From positions 248,001 to 312,000 of the forward strand of contig OY781061.1 in NCBI GenBank assembly GCA_963676515.1: DNA of 64,000 nucleotides, in the 5' to 3' direction. Positions 55,041 through 64,000 of the stretch are shown here, in pieces. The notes below the pieces were generated by a model. That model ran no database searches, was not told the origin of the DNA, and saw nothing but the letters and a program-made list of their open reading frames with translations. The stretch is from G963667145 sp963676515 [NCBI: Candidatus Cloacimonadota bacterium]. Lineage in GTDB: Bacteria > Cloacimonadota > Cloacimonadia > G963667145. Numbering within the stretch: the first letter of the stretch is position 1; each line of letters begins with the position of its first letter. The position numbers were made by a program, and so were the translations under genes.

Positions 55041-55824
55041 TAGCTGGCACCTCCCCTTCTTGCTTTGACTTTTTCAAACGAAGCATCTTTTCTTTTTCCA
55101 AAATTTTATCTATCTTTTTGTCAGCCATTTTTTTCTTTATCGCTTCTCTTTTTTGAGCTTTATTCTCTTTTTTATCGTCTTGTTTATCTTTCTTGCCTAC
55201 ATCTTGTTTTTTGTCATCTTTGTCTTGTTTTTTTTGATTCTTTTCTTCTTGAGACTGTTTTTGCTTCTGTTCATCTTCTTGGGAACTTTTTTTATCTTTG
55301 TTTTTTTGCTGATTTTGCTCTTTGTTCTCTTTTTTCTCGCCGTCTTGCTTGTCTTGGTTGTCTTGACTACCCTCTTTTCCTTGCTGTTTCCTTTGCTCTT
55401 GTTGTGCTTTTTGGGCAATTTCCAGATTCAATCTAGCCTGATAGTTGTTAGGATCTTCTTTAATCGCCTCTATGTAAGCTTTTTTCGCCTTTTCCAGATC
55501 TCCTTGCTTGAAATAAGAGTTCCCTATATTTTGCTGAGCAAAACTTCTCGAGACAAAATCTTTGTCCAGCAACGAGATATTGTACTGAGCAATCGCCTTG
55601 TCGTAATCTTTTTCTTTGTAATAGCTATCGCCAAGATTAAAATTTGCCCTACCATCTTTTTTGTCAGTGCCCACAATCAGTTGGGAAAATTTTTCTTTGG
55701 CTTGAGAAAAGTTGCCTTTTTCGTAAGCCCTTTTTCCCAAATAGTTGTGATAAACATCCTGAAAATTCAAACCAAAACAAAAGCTGAATTGCATTAAAGC
55801 TAAAAAAATAAAATTTTTTTTCAT
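55024..55824 (-). CDS. batC: BatC/BatE-type TPR protein with Lys/Gln-rich tail
   Basis: A 266-aa protein with a signal peptide (NFIFLALMQFSFCFGLNF) and three TPR units (about 25-140: YEKGNFSQAKEKF, GDSYYKEKDYDKAIAQYN, GNSYFKQGDLEKAKKAYI). A very charged, low-complexity tract made of Lys, Gln, Asp and Glu fills about 145-225. The C-terminus is RLKKSKQEGEVPASGKYW. Bat operons normally have such a TPR protein between batB and batD; BatC and BatE are not distinguishable here. The tract is disordered and may swing between partners. Confidence 0.85.
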   Translation of the reverse strand: MKKNFIFLALMQFSFCFGLNFQDVYHNYLGKRAYEKGNFSQAKEKFSQLIVGTDKKDGRANFNLGDSYYKEKDYDKAIAQYNISLLDKDFVSRSFAQQNIGNSYFKQGDLEKAKKAYIEAIKEDPNNYQARLNLEIAQKAQQEQRKQQGKEGSQDNQDKQDGEKKENKEQNQQKNKDKKSSQEDEQKQKQSQEEKNQKKQDKDDKKQDVGKKDKQDDKKENKAQKREAIKKKMADKKIDKILEKEKMLRLKKSKQEGEVPASGKYW

Positions 55825-55826
55825 AT

Positions 55827-56831
55827 CTATTCCAAAAATCTATCGTTATTGACTACAGATTTACGAAAAACAAATATCTCTAAAACCAAAAAAAGAAGAG
55901 CTAAAAAAGCAAAATAAAAATATTTGTGCTGATAAGTGATGTGTAATTTGTTGTCAAACTTGCTTTTCTCTAATTTGTTGATGTCGCTCAAAATAGTGAA
56001 AATCTCCGCTTGATTGGGAGTGATAGCGTAAGCTTTGCCTCCTGTAACTTGCGAAATAGAGGACAAAGTCGCCATATCCAGCTTGGACTGCACAATGTTG
56101 CCATCTGCATCTTTTACATACTTGCCACCTGCTGCCTGATCTATCACCGCACTCCCCAGAGGCGTACCAACTCCCACGCAATAGACACGCACGCCTTTCT
56201 CTTTCAGCTCACTAGCCAATGTTAAAGCGTCGCCAGTTAGGTTTTCGCCATCGGAGATTAACAAAATGATTTTTTGCTCACCAGTGAGCACCTGAGTCGC
56301 CTTTTGCAAAGCGTCAGCTATATTCGTTCCATACTTCTTTATCAGGTTAGTACTCAAAAGCTCCACAAAAAGCCTAAATGTGGAGTAATCGTTGGTCAAA
56401 GGACACTGCACCTTGGCGATGCCAGCAAAAGGCACTAGAGAGACCCTGTCGCCAGGTAACTGCTCCACAAAGAGGTTGATAAGGTCTTTGGCTCTGGCAA
56501 GTCTGGATGGCGAAATATCCGAGGCGTCCATACTTTTACTCACATCTACGCAGATAGCCACATCTATGCCTTTTTGCTCTATTTTCTCCGTTTGCTTATC
56601 CCATTTGGGACCTGCCAAGGCTATGAGCAAAAAGAAAAAAGCCGCTAAGAAAAGAAGATTTTTTACTTTCCACACAAAGCCAAACCTATCTTTTAGGTAG
56701 TAAGAAGAAAATTTTACTTCGGCAAATCTGGTAAAATGGCGAGAGAAAAACTTTTTGCTACCCAAAAAAAGCCCAAAAAAAACTGGCACTAACAATAAAA
56801 GGTATAAAAAAAATGGATACTCAAACTTCAT
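55827..56831 (-). CDS. batB: BatB, von Willebrand factor A protein
   Basis: A 334-aa membrane-anchored VWA protein. N-terminal helices (FLYLLLLVPVFFGLFLG; VKNLLFLAAFFFLLIALAG) precede the VWA domain with the intact metal-site motif CVDVSKSMDASDIS (DxSxS) and LLISDGENLTGD. The C-terminal helix FYFAFLALLFLVLEIFVF anchors it again. It differs from BatA by length and position. It lies two bases upstream of batC on the minus strand, so it is tightly coupled. Confidence 0.9.
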   Translation of the reverse strand: MKFEYPFFLYLLLLVPVFFGLFLGSKKFFSRHFTRFAEVKFSSYYLKDRFGFVWKVKNLLFLAAFFFLLIALAGPKWDKQTEKIEQKGIDVAICVDVSKSMDASDISPSRLARAKDLINLFVEQLPGDRVSLVPFAGIAKVQCPLTNDYSTFRLFVELLSTNLIKKYGTNIADALQKATQVLTGEQKIILLISDGENLTGDALTLASELKEKGVRVYCVGVGTPLGSAVIDQAAGGKYVKDADGNIVQSKLDMATLSSISQVTGGKAYAITPNQAEIFTILSDINKLEKSKFDNKLHITYQHKYFYFAFLALLFLVLEIFVFRKSVVNNDRFLE

Positions 56832-56851
56832 AAATTCTCTTTCCTCTCACT

Positions 56852-57838
56852 TCACGGTAAGTAAATTTTCAAAGGTATACGCAAGATAAACTCCAAGACC
56901 ATCAATAAAAATGCTAACCCTAAAAAAATCCAAAATTTTTCTTTGTATTCATAATAGTTTTTGATTTTGTACTCAGTTTTCTCCAATTTATCTATCCGAG
57001 AAAAAATCTGTTCCAGTTCCTGAGTACTTTGGGCGCGTCTTGCCACGGTTGTGCCTGTTGTTTTGGCAATATCATTTAAAGTTTCCATATCGATAGGGAT
57101 GTCCACTTTTTGATAAGATGTCTTCCCGAAAAAATTTCTGTAAGGATAATCTACTAAACCCTCTTTACCTACGCCGATGGGATAAACTTTTATGCCATAA
57201 GTCGCAGCTAACTCAGCGGCTTCGCCTGGTCCTATGTCCCCCGCATTATTTCTGCCGTCCGTCAGCAAGATGATTACCTTAGATTTGCCGTCGCTATCTC
57301 GCAATCTCCCGACAGCGGTCGCTAATCCAAGCCCAATAGCTGTCCCCTGTGCAGATTCATCGATTTGGACATCTTTAACTATTTGGGACAAGAGAGTGTA
57401 ATCTAAAGTCAGCGGGCAAGAAGTAAAAGCGAAATCAGAAAAAGTAACCAGCCCAATTTTGTCGTTGTGCCTTTTGTTCAAGAAGTTCAAAGCCACTTTT
57501 TTTGCCGCTTCCAAACGATTAGTTGGTTTCAAATCGACAGCTTGCATCGATCCAGAAACATCCAGAGCCACAACTATGTCTATACCTTTGCCCGTTACCT
57601 CCGTCTTCTTGCGAGCATCGCGAGGTCTTGCCAAAGCCAGTATAATACAAACAATCGCCAAAATCCTCAAAGCAAAAGGTAAAAATTGCCACAGCGAAGA
57701 CCTCTTGTAAACGCTTTTCAAAACATCTATGCGGGTATAAGGTAGCCGTGCTTTATGCTTACTACGATAAAAAAACTCGAAAAGAAAAATGGGGATTAGT
57801 ACAAGAAGAAGCCAAAGATACTGTGGATTTCTAAACAT
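56852..57838 (-). CDS. batA: BatA, von Willebrand factor A protein
   Basis: A 328-aa VWA protein with the start MFRNPQYLWLLLVLIPIFL at 57838. Codons upstream of that point overlap the previous gene and lack membrane text. An N-terminal helix pair is followed by the VWA domain (VALDVSGSMQAVDL with DxSxS, and ILLTDGRNNAGDIGPGEA), and a C-terminal helix FWIFLGLAFLLMVLEFIL. It is a paralogue of BatB, 20 bases away. The start overlaps the preceding gene's stop by eight bases. Confidence 0.9.
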   Translation of the reverse strand: MFRNPQYLWLLLVLIPIFLFEFFYRSKHKARLPYTRIDVLKSVYKRSSLWQFLPFALRILAIVCIILALARPRDARKKTEVTGKGIDIVVALDVSGSMQAVDLKPTNRLEAAKKVALNFLNKRHNDKIGLVTFSDFAFTSCPLTLDYTLLSQIVKDVQIDESAQGTAIGLGLATAVGRLRDSDGKSKVIILLTDGRNNAGDIGPGEAAELAATYGIKVYPIGVGKEGLVDYPYRNFFGKTSYQKVDIPIDMETLNDIAKTTGTTVARRAQSTQELEQIFSRIDKLEKTEYKIKNYYEYKEKFWIFLGLAFLLMVLEFILRIPLKIYLP

Positions 57839-58781
57839 CGCGTGATTCCTCGACTCTAGGCAAATCTTCTGCTGATTGCTTCTCATTTTCAATTGCTTTC
57901 GCTTGCAAGAAAAGCTCTTTTGTCCATTCACAATAATCGTCTGCCAAAACTTTATTGCCAGCGTGCTTAGCAAATTTCACCAAGTCAGCATAAACAAAAA
58001 TCTCGAAAAGTTTATTGTGCTCGGACATCTCGGGTAATTTAATCAATCCTCGTAACTCGTCTGTAGTCATCTGCGTAGCAGAAACGCCATAAGATTTTTC
58101 CAAAAAGATCCGCAAAGCGAAAGATAACCTAAAAAAATACTCCAAGAGATTACCTTTTTGCAAGCTCTCTTCGGCTCTTTGCAAAGATTCCAAGCCAGCT
58201 TGCCAAGCAGGACGGTTATCCACCACTTTCTGCTCCTTTATCTCGAACTGTTTTTTTCGAGCAAAATAAAATAAAGCCTTCACCAAAACAAACACAAACA
58301 AACAAAACAAAGCAATACTCAAGTATTCTAAAGCTCCCAGATACAAAGGCTTAGGAGGACGAACATCGGCAATATCTTTGATCGTCGTGTCCAAGAGTGA
58401 ATGCACCACAAAAGGATAAGAGTCACTGCTGACTTTCTTCAGCTTGCCTTTTTGGTCTTGATAAGCGAACTCCAGAGCTGATAAGCTAATAAGTCCACCA
58501 GAAGTGAAAATAAATTGGTGCTGTAGCTTGACTCCCTTCTCTTGAGCCACAACCTTTAGATCTAGCAATGACAAGCCCTGCAATGTGTCATACAAAGGCG
58601 TAATGACCTGAGGATCAGATTCTATGCTACAAGCAGGATCGGCATCCGGCAAGAGTATCTCTGCCGAAAAAATAGTTCCCACAGTCAGAGAATCGGGAGC
58701 TTTCACCACCCAATTCTGAGTACTCCATGAGAAAGAGAACAGCAAAAAAAGACAAGTTGTTAACAATATCTTCTTGCTCAT
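57831..58781 (-). CDS. Bat-operon membrane protein, BatD-like/DUF4381-like
   Basis: A 316-aa protein with a signal peptide (KILLTTCLFLLFSFSWS), a beta-rich periplasmic domain (TVGTIFSAEILLPDADPACSIESD and GLISLSALEFAYQDQKG) and one membrane helix at about 152-173 (ALEYLSIALFCLFVFVLVKAL). A helical cytoplasmic part with FFRLSFALRIFLEKSYGVSATQMTTDELRG follows. This gene position, between DUF58 and batA, is commonly filled by a small BatD-like or DUF4381 protein. No enzymatic motif is visible. It overlaps both neighbours (four bases with DUF58, eight with batA). Confidence 0.72.
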   Translation of the reverse strand: MSKKILLTTCLFLLFSFSWSTQNWVVKAPDSLTVGTIFSAEILLPDADPACSIESDPQVITPLYDTLQGLSLLDLKVVAQEKGVKLQHQFIFTSGGLISLSALEFAYQDQKGKLKKVSSDSYPFVVHSLLDTTIKDIADVRPPKPLYLGALEYLSIALFCLFVFVLVKALFYFARKKQFEIKEQKVVDNRPAWQAGLESLQRAEESLQKGNLLEYFFRLSFALRIFLEKSYGVSATQMTTDELRGLIKLPEMSEHNKLFEIFVYADLVKFAKHAGNKVLADDYCEWTKELFLQAKAIENEKQSAEDLPRVEESRDV

Positions 58782-59653
58782 TTTCTTTTCATCCTTCGCT
58801 TAAAAAATTTCATAAGCTCTTTGATATAAGAATTTTGCGTGTACAAAGTGAGCAAATCTACTTTTATCTTTTTAAAAGTCTGCTGAGTTTGCTCATCGAG
58901 CTCCTGTATCTTACGAGCAAACTGCTGACGCTTTTTTTTATCCCAGCTATTTACAGTAAAAGTTTGCCCATTTTCTGGATCTACAAACTCCAAAATACCC
59001 GCCGAAGGTAAAACGCTTTCCGCTTTGTCTAGCACCCTTAGCCCAATAACATCGTGCTTTTGACCCAAGACTGACAAAGGTTTGATGTACCCTTCGTCCA
59101 AAAAATCGGAGACGATAAAAATTACGCTCCTTTTCTTGGTAACTTGCATTAAATACTTGATAGCTTCACCAATATTGGTACTTTTTTTTTGAGGAGAAAA
59201 TTGCAAAATTTCACTAAGAATACGCAAGATAGTTTTTCGCCCTTTCTTGGCAGGAATGTACTTCTCTACTCCTTCGCAAAAAAGCATTAAGCCCACTTTG
59301 TCATTGTTGGATAAAGCCGAAAAAGCCAAAACAGCGGTCAATTCCGCTATATATTCCGATTTAAGATTAGAGACAGTCCCAAATAAAGTGGAAGCAGAGC
59401 CATCCACCAAGAAAATAATGTTCAGCTCTCTGGTCTCTTCAAACTTCTTGATGTACGGATAATCCATCCTCGCCGAGACATTCCAGTCAATCTGGCGAAA
59501 ACTATCACCATCTTGATATTGCCTAACCTCGCTGAACTCAAGACCTTGACCTTTGAAGATGCTGTGATACTCTCCCGAAAAAAGATCGGAAACAATATCT
59601 TTGGTTGATATCTCAATTTTGCGAATTTTCTTCAGAATATCTTTAGTTTTCAT
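58778..59653 (-). CDS. DUF58 protein (VWA-like) of the Bat/MoxR operon
   Basis: A 291-aa DUF58 protein. It opens ILKKIRKIEISTKDIVSDLFSGEYHSIFKGQGLEFSEVRQYQDGDSFRQIDWNVSAR, which is the DUF58 signature. It then carries a VWA-like ILVDGSAS core (NIIFLVDGSASTLFG). No membrane helix. DUF58 proteins accompany MoxR ATPases and probably couple them to VWA partners. The start lies 44 bases after moxR; the stop overlaps the next gene by four bases. Confidence 0.92.
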   Translation of the reverse strand: MKTKDILKKIRKIEISTKDIVSDLFSGEYHSIFKGQGLEFSEVRQYQDGDSFRQIDWNVSARMDYPYIKKFEETRELNIIFLVDGSASTLFGTVSNLKSEYIAELTAVLAFSALSNNDKVGLMLFCEGVEKYIPAKKGRKTILRILSEILQFSPQKKSTNIGEAIKYLMQVTKKRSVIFIVSDFLDEGYIKPLSVLGQKHDVIGLRVLDKAESVLPSAGILEFVDPENGQTFTVNSWDKKKRQQFARKIQELDEQTQQTFKKIKVDLLTLYTQNSYIKELMKFFKRRMKRK

Positions 59654-59697
59654 AATTTCAAAACTATTGATTTAAATAACTATTTTTAATCACCTTT

Positions 59698-60684
59698 TTA
59701 AGGGACACGAATTTCGCCAAAAATTCTGGTTATAATGTCTTCCACAGTAACTTGCTCCGCTTCAGCCTCATAAGACAAAATCAGTCTGTGTCGAAGTACA
59801 TCTTTGCCGATAGCTTTGACATCGTCGGGAGTGACAAACCCTCTGCCGCACAAAAAAGCGTGTGCTCTGGCAGCCAAAGCCAAGTTAATCGTGGCTCTAG
59901 GAGAAGCACCACAATCTATTAAATCTTGCAAATCTTTCAGATTTTCGTATTTGCTTGGCTCTCTAGTAGCAAAAACTAAATCGATGATGTAATCTTTTAC
60001 TTTTTGCTCGATATATATTTGACCCACCAACTCTTTCATCTGGAGGAGTTCCTGCGGAGAGACTATCGGCACGACCTCTATTATCTCTTGCCCTATCATC
60101 CTATCTAGCACCAATCTCTCTTGATCTCTAGTCGGATAATCAACTTTTAGTTTGAGCATAAAACGATCCATCTGAGCCTCAGGAAGCGGATAAGTTCCTT
60201 CCTGATCGAGAGGATTTTGCGTAGCCATCACAAAGAAAGGAGCTTCTAATTTATAAGTGCTATCCCCGATAGTTACCTGTTTTTCTTGCATTGCCTCCAG
60301 CAGTGCCGCCTGCACCTTGGCAGGAGCTCTGTTTATCTCATCCGCCAAGACAAAATTAGCAAAAATTGGTCCCAACTTAGGATTGAACTCACCAGTTTTT
60401 TGGTTGTAAATCATCGTTCCTACGATATCCGCAGGCAACAAATCTGGCGTAAATTGAACTCTAGAAAAAGAAGCACTTATCGCTTTGGCAGTAGTACTGA
60501 TAGACAAAGTCTTGGCAAGTCCAGGAACACCCTCTAGCAAAATATGTCCACCAGTAAGAAGCCCAATGAAAATTCTTTTGAGCATATAGTCTTGTCCAAC
60601 TATAACTTTTTTGATCTCTTGCTCTAGATTATTTATCTTTACCGAACTTTCAGCTATGACTCTATTCAACTCTTCGATCGTCAT
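59698..60684 (-). CDS. moxR: MoxR-family AAA+ ATPase
   Basis: A 328-aa chaperone-like ATPase. The start at 60684 is chosen because GGGAGGAATT precedes it. Walker A is LLEGVPGLAKT, Walker B FVLADEINRAPAKVQ, sensor 1 FFVMATQNPLDQEGTYPLPEAQMDRF, and the C-terminal lid GASPRATINLALAARAHAF carries the sensor 2 Arg. MoxR proteins remodel or insert cofactors into VWA/DUF58-linked complexes. It is the first gene of the Bat operon. Confidence 0.95.
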   Translation of the reverse strand: MTIEELNRVIAESSVKINNLEQEIKKVIVGQDYMLKRIFIGLLTGGHILLEGVPGLAKTLSISTTAKAISASFSRVQFTPDLLPADIVGTMIYNQKTGEFNPKLGPIFANFVLADEINRAPAKVQAALLEAMQEKQVTIGDSTYKLEAPFFVMATQNPLDQEGTYPLPEAQMDRFMLKLKVDYPTRDQERLVLDRMIGQEIIEVVPIVSPQELLQMKELVGQIYIEQKVKDYIIDLVFATREPSKYENLKDLQDLIDCGASPRATINLALAARAHAFLCGRGFVTPDDVKAIGKDVLRHRLILSYEAEAEQVTVEDIITRIFGEIRVP

Positions 60685-60802
60685 AATTCCTCCCAAAATT
60701 TCAAAACCTTTTCGTTAAATTATAAATATCAAATTAAACTATGAATAAAAAAAAGTACCTATTTGTAAATTTTTAGCAAACTAACAAATAAGCACTCAAA
60801 AA

Positions 60803-60878
60803 TGGTATCCCGTAGGAGAATTGAACTCCTGTTGCCAGGATGAAAACCTGGAGTCCTAGTCCACTAGACGAACGGGAC
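60803..60878 (-). tRNA. tRNA-Glu (anticodon TTC)
   Basis: 76 nt with encoded CCA. The acceptor arms are GTCCCGT and ACGGGAT (one G-T). The anticodon stem CCAGG/CCTGG closes loop TTTTCAT, giving TTC. It follows tRNA-Lys by 13 bases on the same strand. Confidence 0.95.
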
Positions 60879-60891
60879 ACATCTTAAAAAA

Positions 60892-60966
60892 TGGTGAGCG
60901 TAGATGGATTTGAACCATCGACTCTCTGCTTAAAAGGCAGATACTCTACCGCTGAGTTATACGCCC
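60892..60966 (-). tRNA. tRNA-Lys (anticodon TTT)
   Basis: 75 nt with encoded CCA. The acceptor arms are GGGCGTA and TACGCTC (one G-T). The stem CTGCC/AAGCAG region closes the loop with anticodon TTT. The T-arm contains GTTCAAATC. It is the first of the tandem Lys-Glu pair between moxR and the YfhO gene. Confidence 0.95.
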
Positions 60967-61027
60967 ACTTTTCATTATCATTATGGAGACTAATTAAAAG
61001 TTGCCTCTTTAGTGTCAACTCATAAAT

Positions 61028-63526
61028 TTAACTTTTTACTTTAAATCTCTTTTTGCACACACCACCAAAGACAACCAGCAAAAACAAAACAAACCAAATT
61101 GCCTTAAATCCTTGGGACACCATTTTTGTCCATTGCATACTGTATGGTGCAAACTCTAAGAAGAGACTATGCTGTCCTGCGGGAACAAACACAGAAGAGA
61201 GAACATGGTTGGTCTTGTAGATGGGAACCTCCTCGCCATCCAAATAGGCATGCCAACCAGCTGGATAATAGACACTGCTCACCACAAAAAGTCCGTCGTT
61301 CCCATTTTGCAAAGTAAAACGAATCTTGTGCGGACCAAACTTCAAAAGCTCTACCTGCTCATCGTCAGGCTTACTTATTTTTTTAGCCAAATCCTCTTCC
61401 AACAAAGCTGTACGCTCCACTGAAAAATCTTCGCTTCGCAAAAGAACAAATCTCGAACGCTTATCTTTCACAACTTTGTATTCTCGCACAAACCACCCTT
61501 TGGGCAAAGCATCTGTATTTTGGTAAACATTGTACTTAGACCCAGTAAATACGAGGTCTAAATCTTGAAAAGGTTCTTCATCTGGTAAAATAGCTGTCGT
61601 CAAAAAATACTTTGCAGATAGCATATTGGTGATGTTGCGAGCCAAACCACCATTTACTACTCCATTATCTACCACATCTTGATAGATACGCAATTTTACT
61701 CCCGAATAACCACCGATAGACTGAAACATCGCCGAATACTTTCTGGATGCCCAAAAATCGCTCATCACAGGGTAAATTCGGTAAGGGCTAAAGATTTCAC
61801 CTTCGGACTTTTGTGCCAAGATAAACTTCTCCGCTGCACTGAGCTGGAATATTTTTTCAGCAACCTCATTGTTTTCTTGTAAATTCACATAACTATCAGA
61901 AGATTTTTTAAGCAAAAATCTGTCTTGAATCTGCATAAAATCTATTAACAACAAACCAATGATTAAAACAAAGAAAACAACCTTATTTTTGAGCCACCGC
62001 TTAATATACGCCATTATAAAACCAAAACTCAAAAACAAATAAACAACAAAGCGTAAAGTGTCAGACAATAAAAACTCTTTGCGAATATTTTTGATAACTT
62101 CCAACGATTGAGCGTCGTAACGATCTGAGGACGAAACAAAAGAGAATTGCCCAGAAAAGAGGTAAACTAACAAACCAATTCCAAAAAATATAGCAAAATT
62201 TATAAGCACTACAGAGTAAAGTTTCTCTTTTTTATTTTGTAAAACATCACTAAGACCATATCCAGCAAGCACTGCCAAAATGAACTCCACCAAAATCAAG
62301 ATCATCGAAGGAACTCTGAATTTGTTGAATCCAGGGACAAAATTGAAAAATAAGTCGTAAACCAAAGAAAAATGCCGACCAAAAGAAAGAAACACAGCCA
62401 AGAGAGCTAAAAAAACCAAACTCTTCACCATCTTTTTCTGCCAATTTAAACCGATACCGATAAAAGCTAAAAAAATAAGCACCACACCTGCATAGTCTGT
62501 CCCTTGCGAAAAAGGCATATCACCCCAATATCCAGGAATGTCTCTACCCACCAAGTGAGGATAATCGGGATTGCTAATATCGTATCTCTCTCCACTGGCT
62601 CCACCAAAAGCTCGCGGGATGAGCAAAGTCAAAATTTCTTTGGGCGAGCAGCTCCAAGAAGTAGCATAAGATTTGTTCAGACCGACTCTACCATTCTCTG
62701 TCTTTGCCCCTCTGATAGTATATTTGGAGTACTCTTGAGTAAGATACATGGGCTGAAAAGCTATACCAACGACGATAATCAAAGAAAGAAAAATAAAAAC
62801 ACCGCTTCTAACTAGATGTTGGGCATTTTTTCTGTATTCAATTAGCTTGGCAATCGTAACGACTCCCATAAGCATCGCTGTATAATATATGATCTGATAA
62901 TGATTTGTTTGAATTTGCCAAACTTGGAAAAAGGAGAAAAAAACCAAACTTTGCCAATTAGGTTTATCGAGTAACCTTAAGTAAAAAAGCAGACAAGCAG
63001 GAATGAGTAAAACTGCCCAAAACTTCCAGATATGACCAATAGCAAACAACACTCCCCAGTGGGGAATAAGGATGAAACCTAAAGCGGCAAAAAACGAAGC
63101 CATCCTACCGATTTTTAGATGACGAAGTAAAAAAAATAGTCCCAACACTCCCATAAGCAAATACACTCCACCATGTCCAACGATATGATTCATACCTACA
63201 TACGAATACAATTGAGATGCTTTGGGATGGCTAGCAGTAAAAGCGTAGTCAGGTTCACCAGAAAACATAGTCAAATTATTAATTATCCGTTCACCAGTTG
63301 CTTGCCTCCATTGTTTACTTAAGCTATTACTACTAGAAATAGAATCGTAGCCAGCAGTCCGAAGTCCACCGAAGGTAATAGGAAAAAACAGAAACAACAC
63401 CAACAAAGAAAGAGCTAAAGGATAAAGCCAAGCTTGATTTTTAGCAAAGAAATTATTTCCAGTTTTTTCTACAATTTTTGCTTTGCTACTTGCAGCACTC
63501 TTTTTCAATCCTTTTTTTTTGCCCAC
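61028..63526 (-). CDS. YfhO-family multi-membrane protein
   Basis: An 832-aa membrane protein with a Lys-rich start (MGKKKGLKKSAASSKAK), about 12-13 hydrophobic segments and a soluble C-terminal domain ending LFLEFAPYSMQWTKMVSQGF plus a final helix. It matches the YfhO/GT-C-like group: NLTMFSGEPDYAF in the first loop, IPHWGVLFAIGHIWKFWAVL, and a late SVYYPAGWHAYLDGEEVPIYKTNH, the typical beta domain. In Gram-positive bacteria YfhO glycosylates lipoteichoic acid; here it more likely decorates envelope glycans. It follows yggS on the same strand, 32 bases apart. Confidence 0.8.
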   Translation of the reverse strand: MGKKKGLKKSAASSKAKIVEKTGNNFFAKNQAWLYPLALSLLVLFLFFPITFGGLRTAGYDSISSSNSLSKQWRQATGERIINNLTMFSGEPDYAFTASHPKASQLYSYVGMNHIVGHGGVYLLMGVLGLFFLLRHLKIGRMASFFAALGFILIPHWGVLFAIGHIWKFWAVLLIPACLLFYLRLLDKPNWQSLVFFSFFQVWQIQTNHYQIIYYTAMLMGVVTIAKLIEYRKNAQHLVRSGVFIFLSLIIVVGIAFQPMYLTQEYSKYTIRGAKTENGRVGLNKSYATSWSCSPKEILTLLIPRAFGGASGERYDISNPDYPHLVGRDIPGYWGDMPFSQGTDYAGVVLIFLAFIGIGLNWQKKMVKSLVFLALLAVFLSFGRHFSLVYDLFFNFVPGFNKFRVPSMILILVEFILAVLAGYGLSDVLQNKKEKLYSVVLINFAIFFGIGLLVYLFSGQFSFVSSSDRYDAQSLEVIKNIRKEFLLSDTLRFVVYLFLSFGFIMAYIKRWLKNKVVFFVLIIGLLLIDFMQIQDRFLLKKSSDSYVNLQENNEVAEKIFQLSAAEKFILAQKSEGEIFSPYRIYPVMSDFWASRKYSAMFQSIGGYSGVKLRIYQDVVDNGVVNGGLARNITNMLSAKYFLTTAILPDEEPFQDLDLVFTGSKYNVYQNTDALPKGWFVREYKVVKDKRSRFVLLRSEDFSVERTALLEEDLAKKISKPDDEQVELLKFGPHKIRFTLQNGNDGLFVVSSVYYPAGWHAYLDGEEVPIYKTNHVLSSVFVPAGQHSLFLEFAPYSMQWTKMVSQGFKAIWFVLFLLVVFGGVCKKRFKVKS

Positions 63527-63558
63527 TGTTATCCTTCCTTTTACTCTGAGAATTAAAC

Positions 63559-64000
63559 CTATTTATAATCCCGCTGCCCAAAAATAGAACTACCCACTCT
63601 AAGCATATTAGCACCACATTCCAAAGCCAGTTGATAATCTCCGCTCATTCCCATTGAGAGCCATTTCATCTTCGCACTAGGAATTGCCTTACACTTCTCA
63701 AATATCTCTGCCAGCATCATAAAACAGCTTTTGGTCTCTTGAATATCGGGACTCAAAGAGCCGATAGTCATAAGCCCCATAACCTCTAAGTGAGGGAGTT
63801 TAGACACATCTGCCACCAAATTAAAAGCTTCATCTTTACTTGCTCCAGATTTAGAAGATTCTTGAGAGGTGTTGATCTGCACGAGCACTTTTTGCTTTTC
63901 CCCAGTAGATGCTAGAGATTTATTAAGCTTTTCCGCAGTGGAGAGCTTATCCAAAGAATGGATAAGTGCGGGTTTGAGTAACAAAAGTTTGTTGATCTTA
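63559..64000 (-). CDS. yggS: YggS-type PLP-binding protein, C-terminal part (cut by window edge)
   Basis: YggS/YlmE/PROSC proteins bind pyridoxal phosphate and balance PLP levels. The visible 147 codons start inside NKLLLLKPALIHSLDKLSTA, following the missing N-terminal part with the PLP lysine. They show VLVQINTSQESSKSGASKDEA, LPHLEVMGLMTIGS, and the typical end KWLSMGMSGDYQLALECGANMLRVGSSIFGQRDY, which contains the MGMSxD and RxG(S/T)xIFG signatures. The frame is open to base 64000. Confidence 0.93.
   Translation of the reverse strand, partial: KINKLLLLKPALIHSLDKLSTAEKLNKSLASTGEKQKVLVQINTSQESSKSGASKDEAFNLVADVSKLPHLEVMGLMTIGSLSPDIQETKSCFMMLAEIFEKCKAIPSAKMKWLSMGMSGDYQLALECGANMLRVGSSIFGQRDYK

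Noticed and set aside
57839-57973. Upstream extension of batA
   Set aside because: It overlaps the end of the preceding Bat gene and has no membrane text; MFRNPQYLWLLL at 57838 is the normal batA opening.

Overview
The window looks like chromosomal DNA from a low-GC, Gram-negative-type bacterium. It carries a complete rRNA operon (16S, tRNA-Ile, tRNA-Ala, 23S, 5S), four tRNAs, two signal-peptide proteins of outer-membrane type, a family 9 glycosyltransferase of the heptosyltransferase type, a BatA/B/C/D aerotolerance operon with MoxR and DUF58 genes, and DUF2723 and YfhO multi-membrane proteins. That gene set is typical of the Bacteroidota/FCB sphere and related candidate phyla. The 16S 5' region reads more like deep-branching or candidate lineages, so I do not assign a phylum. 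The code is standard, because UGA ends several genes. Almost all genes lie on the minus strand.

Layout. 1-17.4 kb is housekeeping: murI (cut by the edge), purU, purB, a ComEA-like HhH protein, the molybdenum-cofactor pair mog/moaC, two large paralogous TPR proteins around an M18 aminopeptidase and greA, a GT9 glycosyltransferase, two outer-membrane-type proteins, gltX, rmuC and a family 4 uracil-DNA glycosylase. 17.6-19.1 kb holds a Fic protein with ten perfect 12-bp repeats, behind a near-consensus promoter, and a repeat-rich spacer. 19.1-24.4 kb is the rRNA operon with visible processing stems. 24.4-27.2 kb is a structured spacer and a BspA-like repeat lipoprotein. 27.2-30.6 kb is a plus-strand operon: U32 protein, BASS-type transporter, class III Fic protein. 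30.6-34.0 kb is mutS2, yraN and plsC.

34.0-40.2 kb is an accessory island between plsC and valS. It contains an internally deleted DUF1016 gene, a protein with a PD-(D/E)XK nuclease-like domain, and a tight operon of half-size HsdS, miniature altered HsdM-like protein, two lipoproteins and an unknown protein. Two palindromes lie in the promoter region of that operon. A second half-HsdS gene follows valS. No HsdR is present. This is my best candidate for an undescribed system.

40.2-64 kb returns to core functions: valS, a DUF2723 protein, an iron operon (Fur-FeoA fusion, FeoB, a second FeoA, a FeoC-like protein) under a Fur-box-like site, a divergent molybdenum hydroxylase subunit, a RelE/RHH toxin-antitoxin pair, rimO, the Bat/MoxR operon, tRNA-Lys and tRNA-Glu, a YfhO protein and yggS (cut by the edge). 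The moaC/mog genes could supply cofactor to the molybdenum hydroxylase, and the feo operon supplies ferrous iron. Both fit an anaerobic or microaerobic lifestyle, which is inference.
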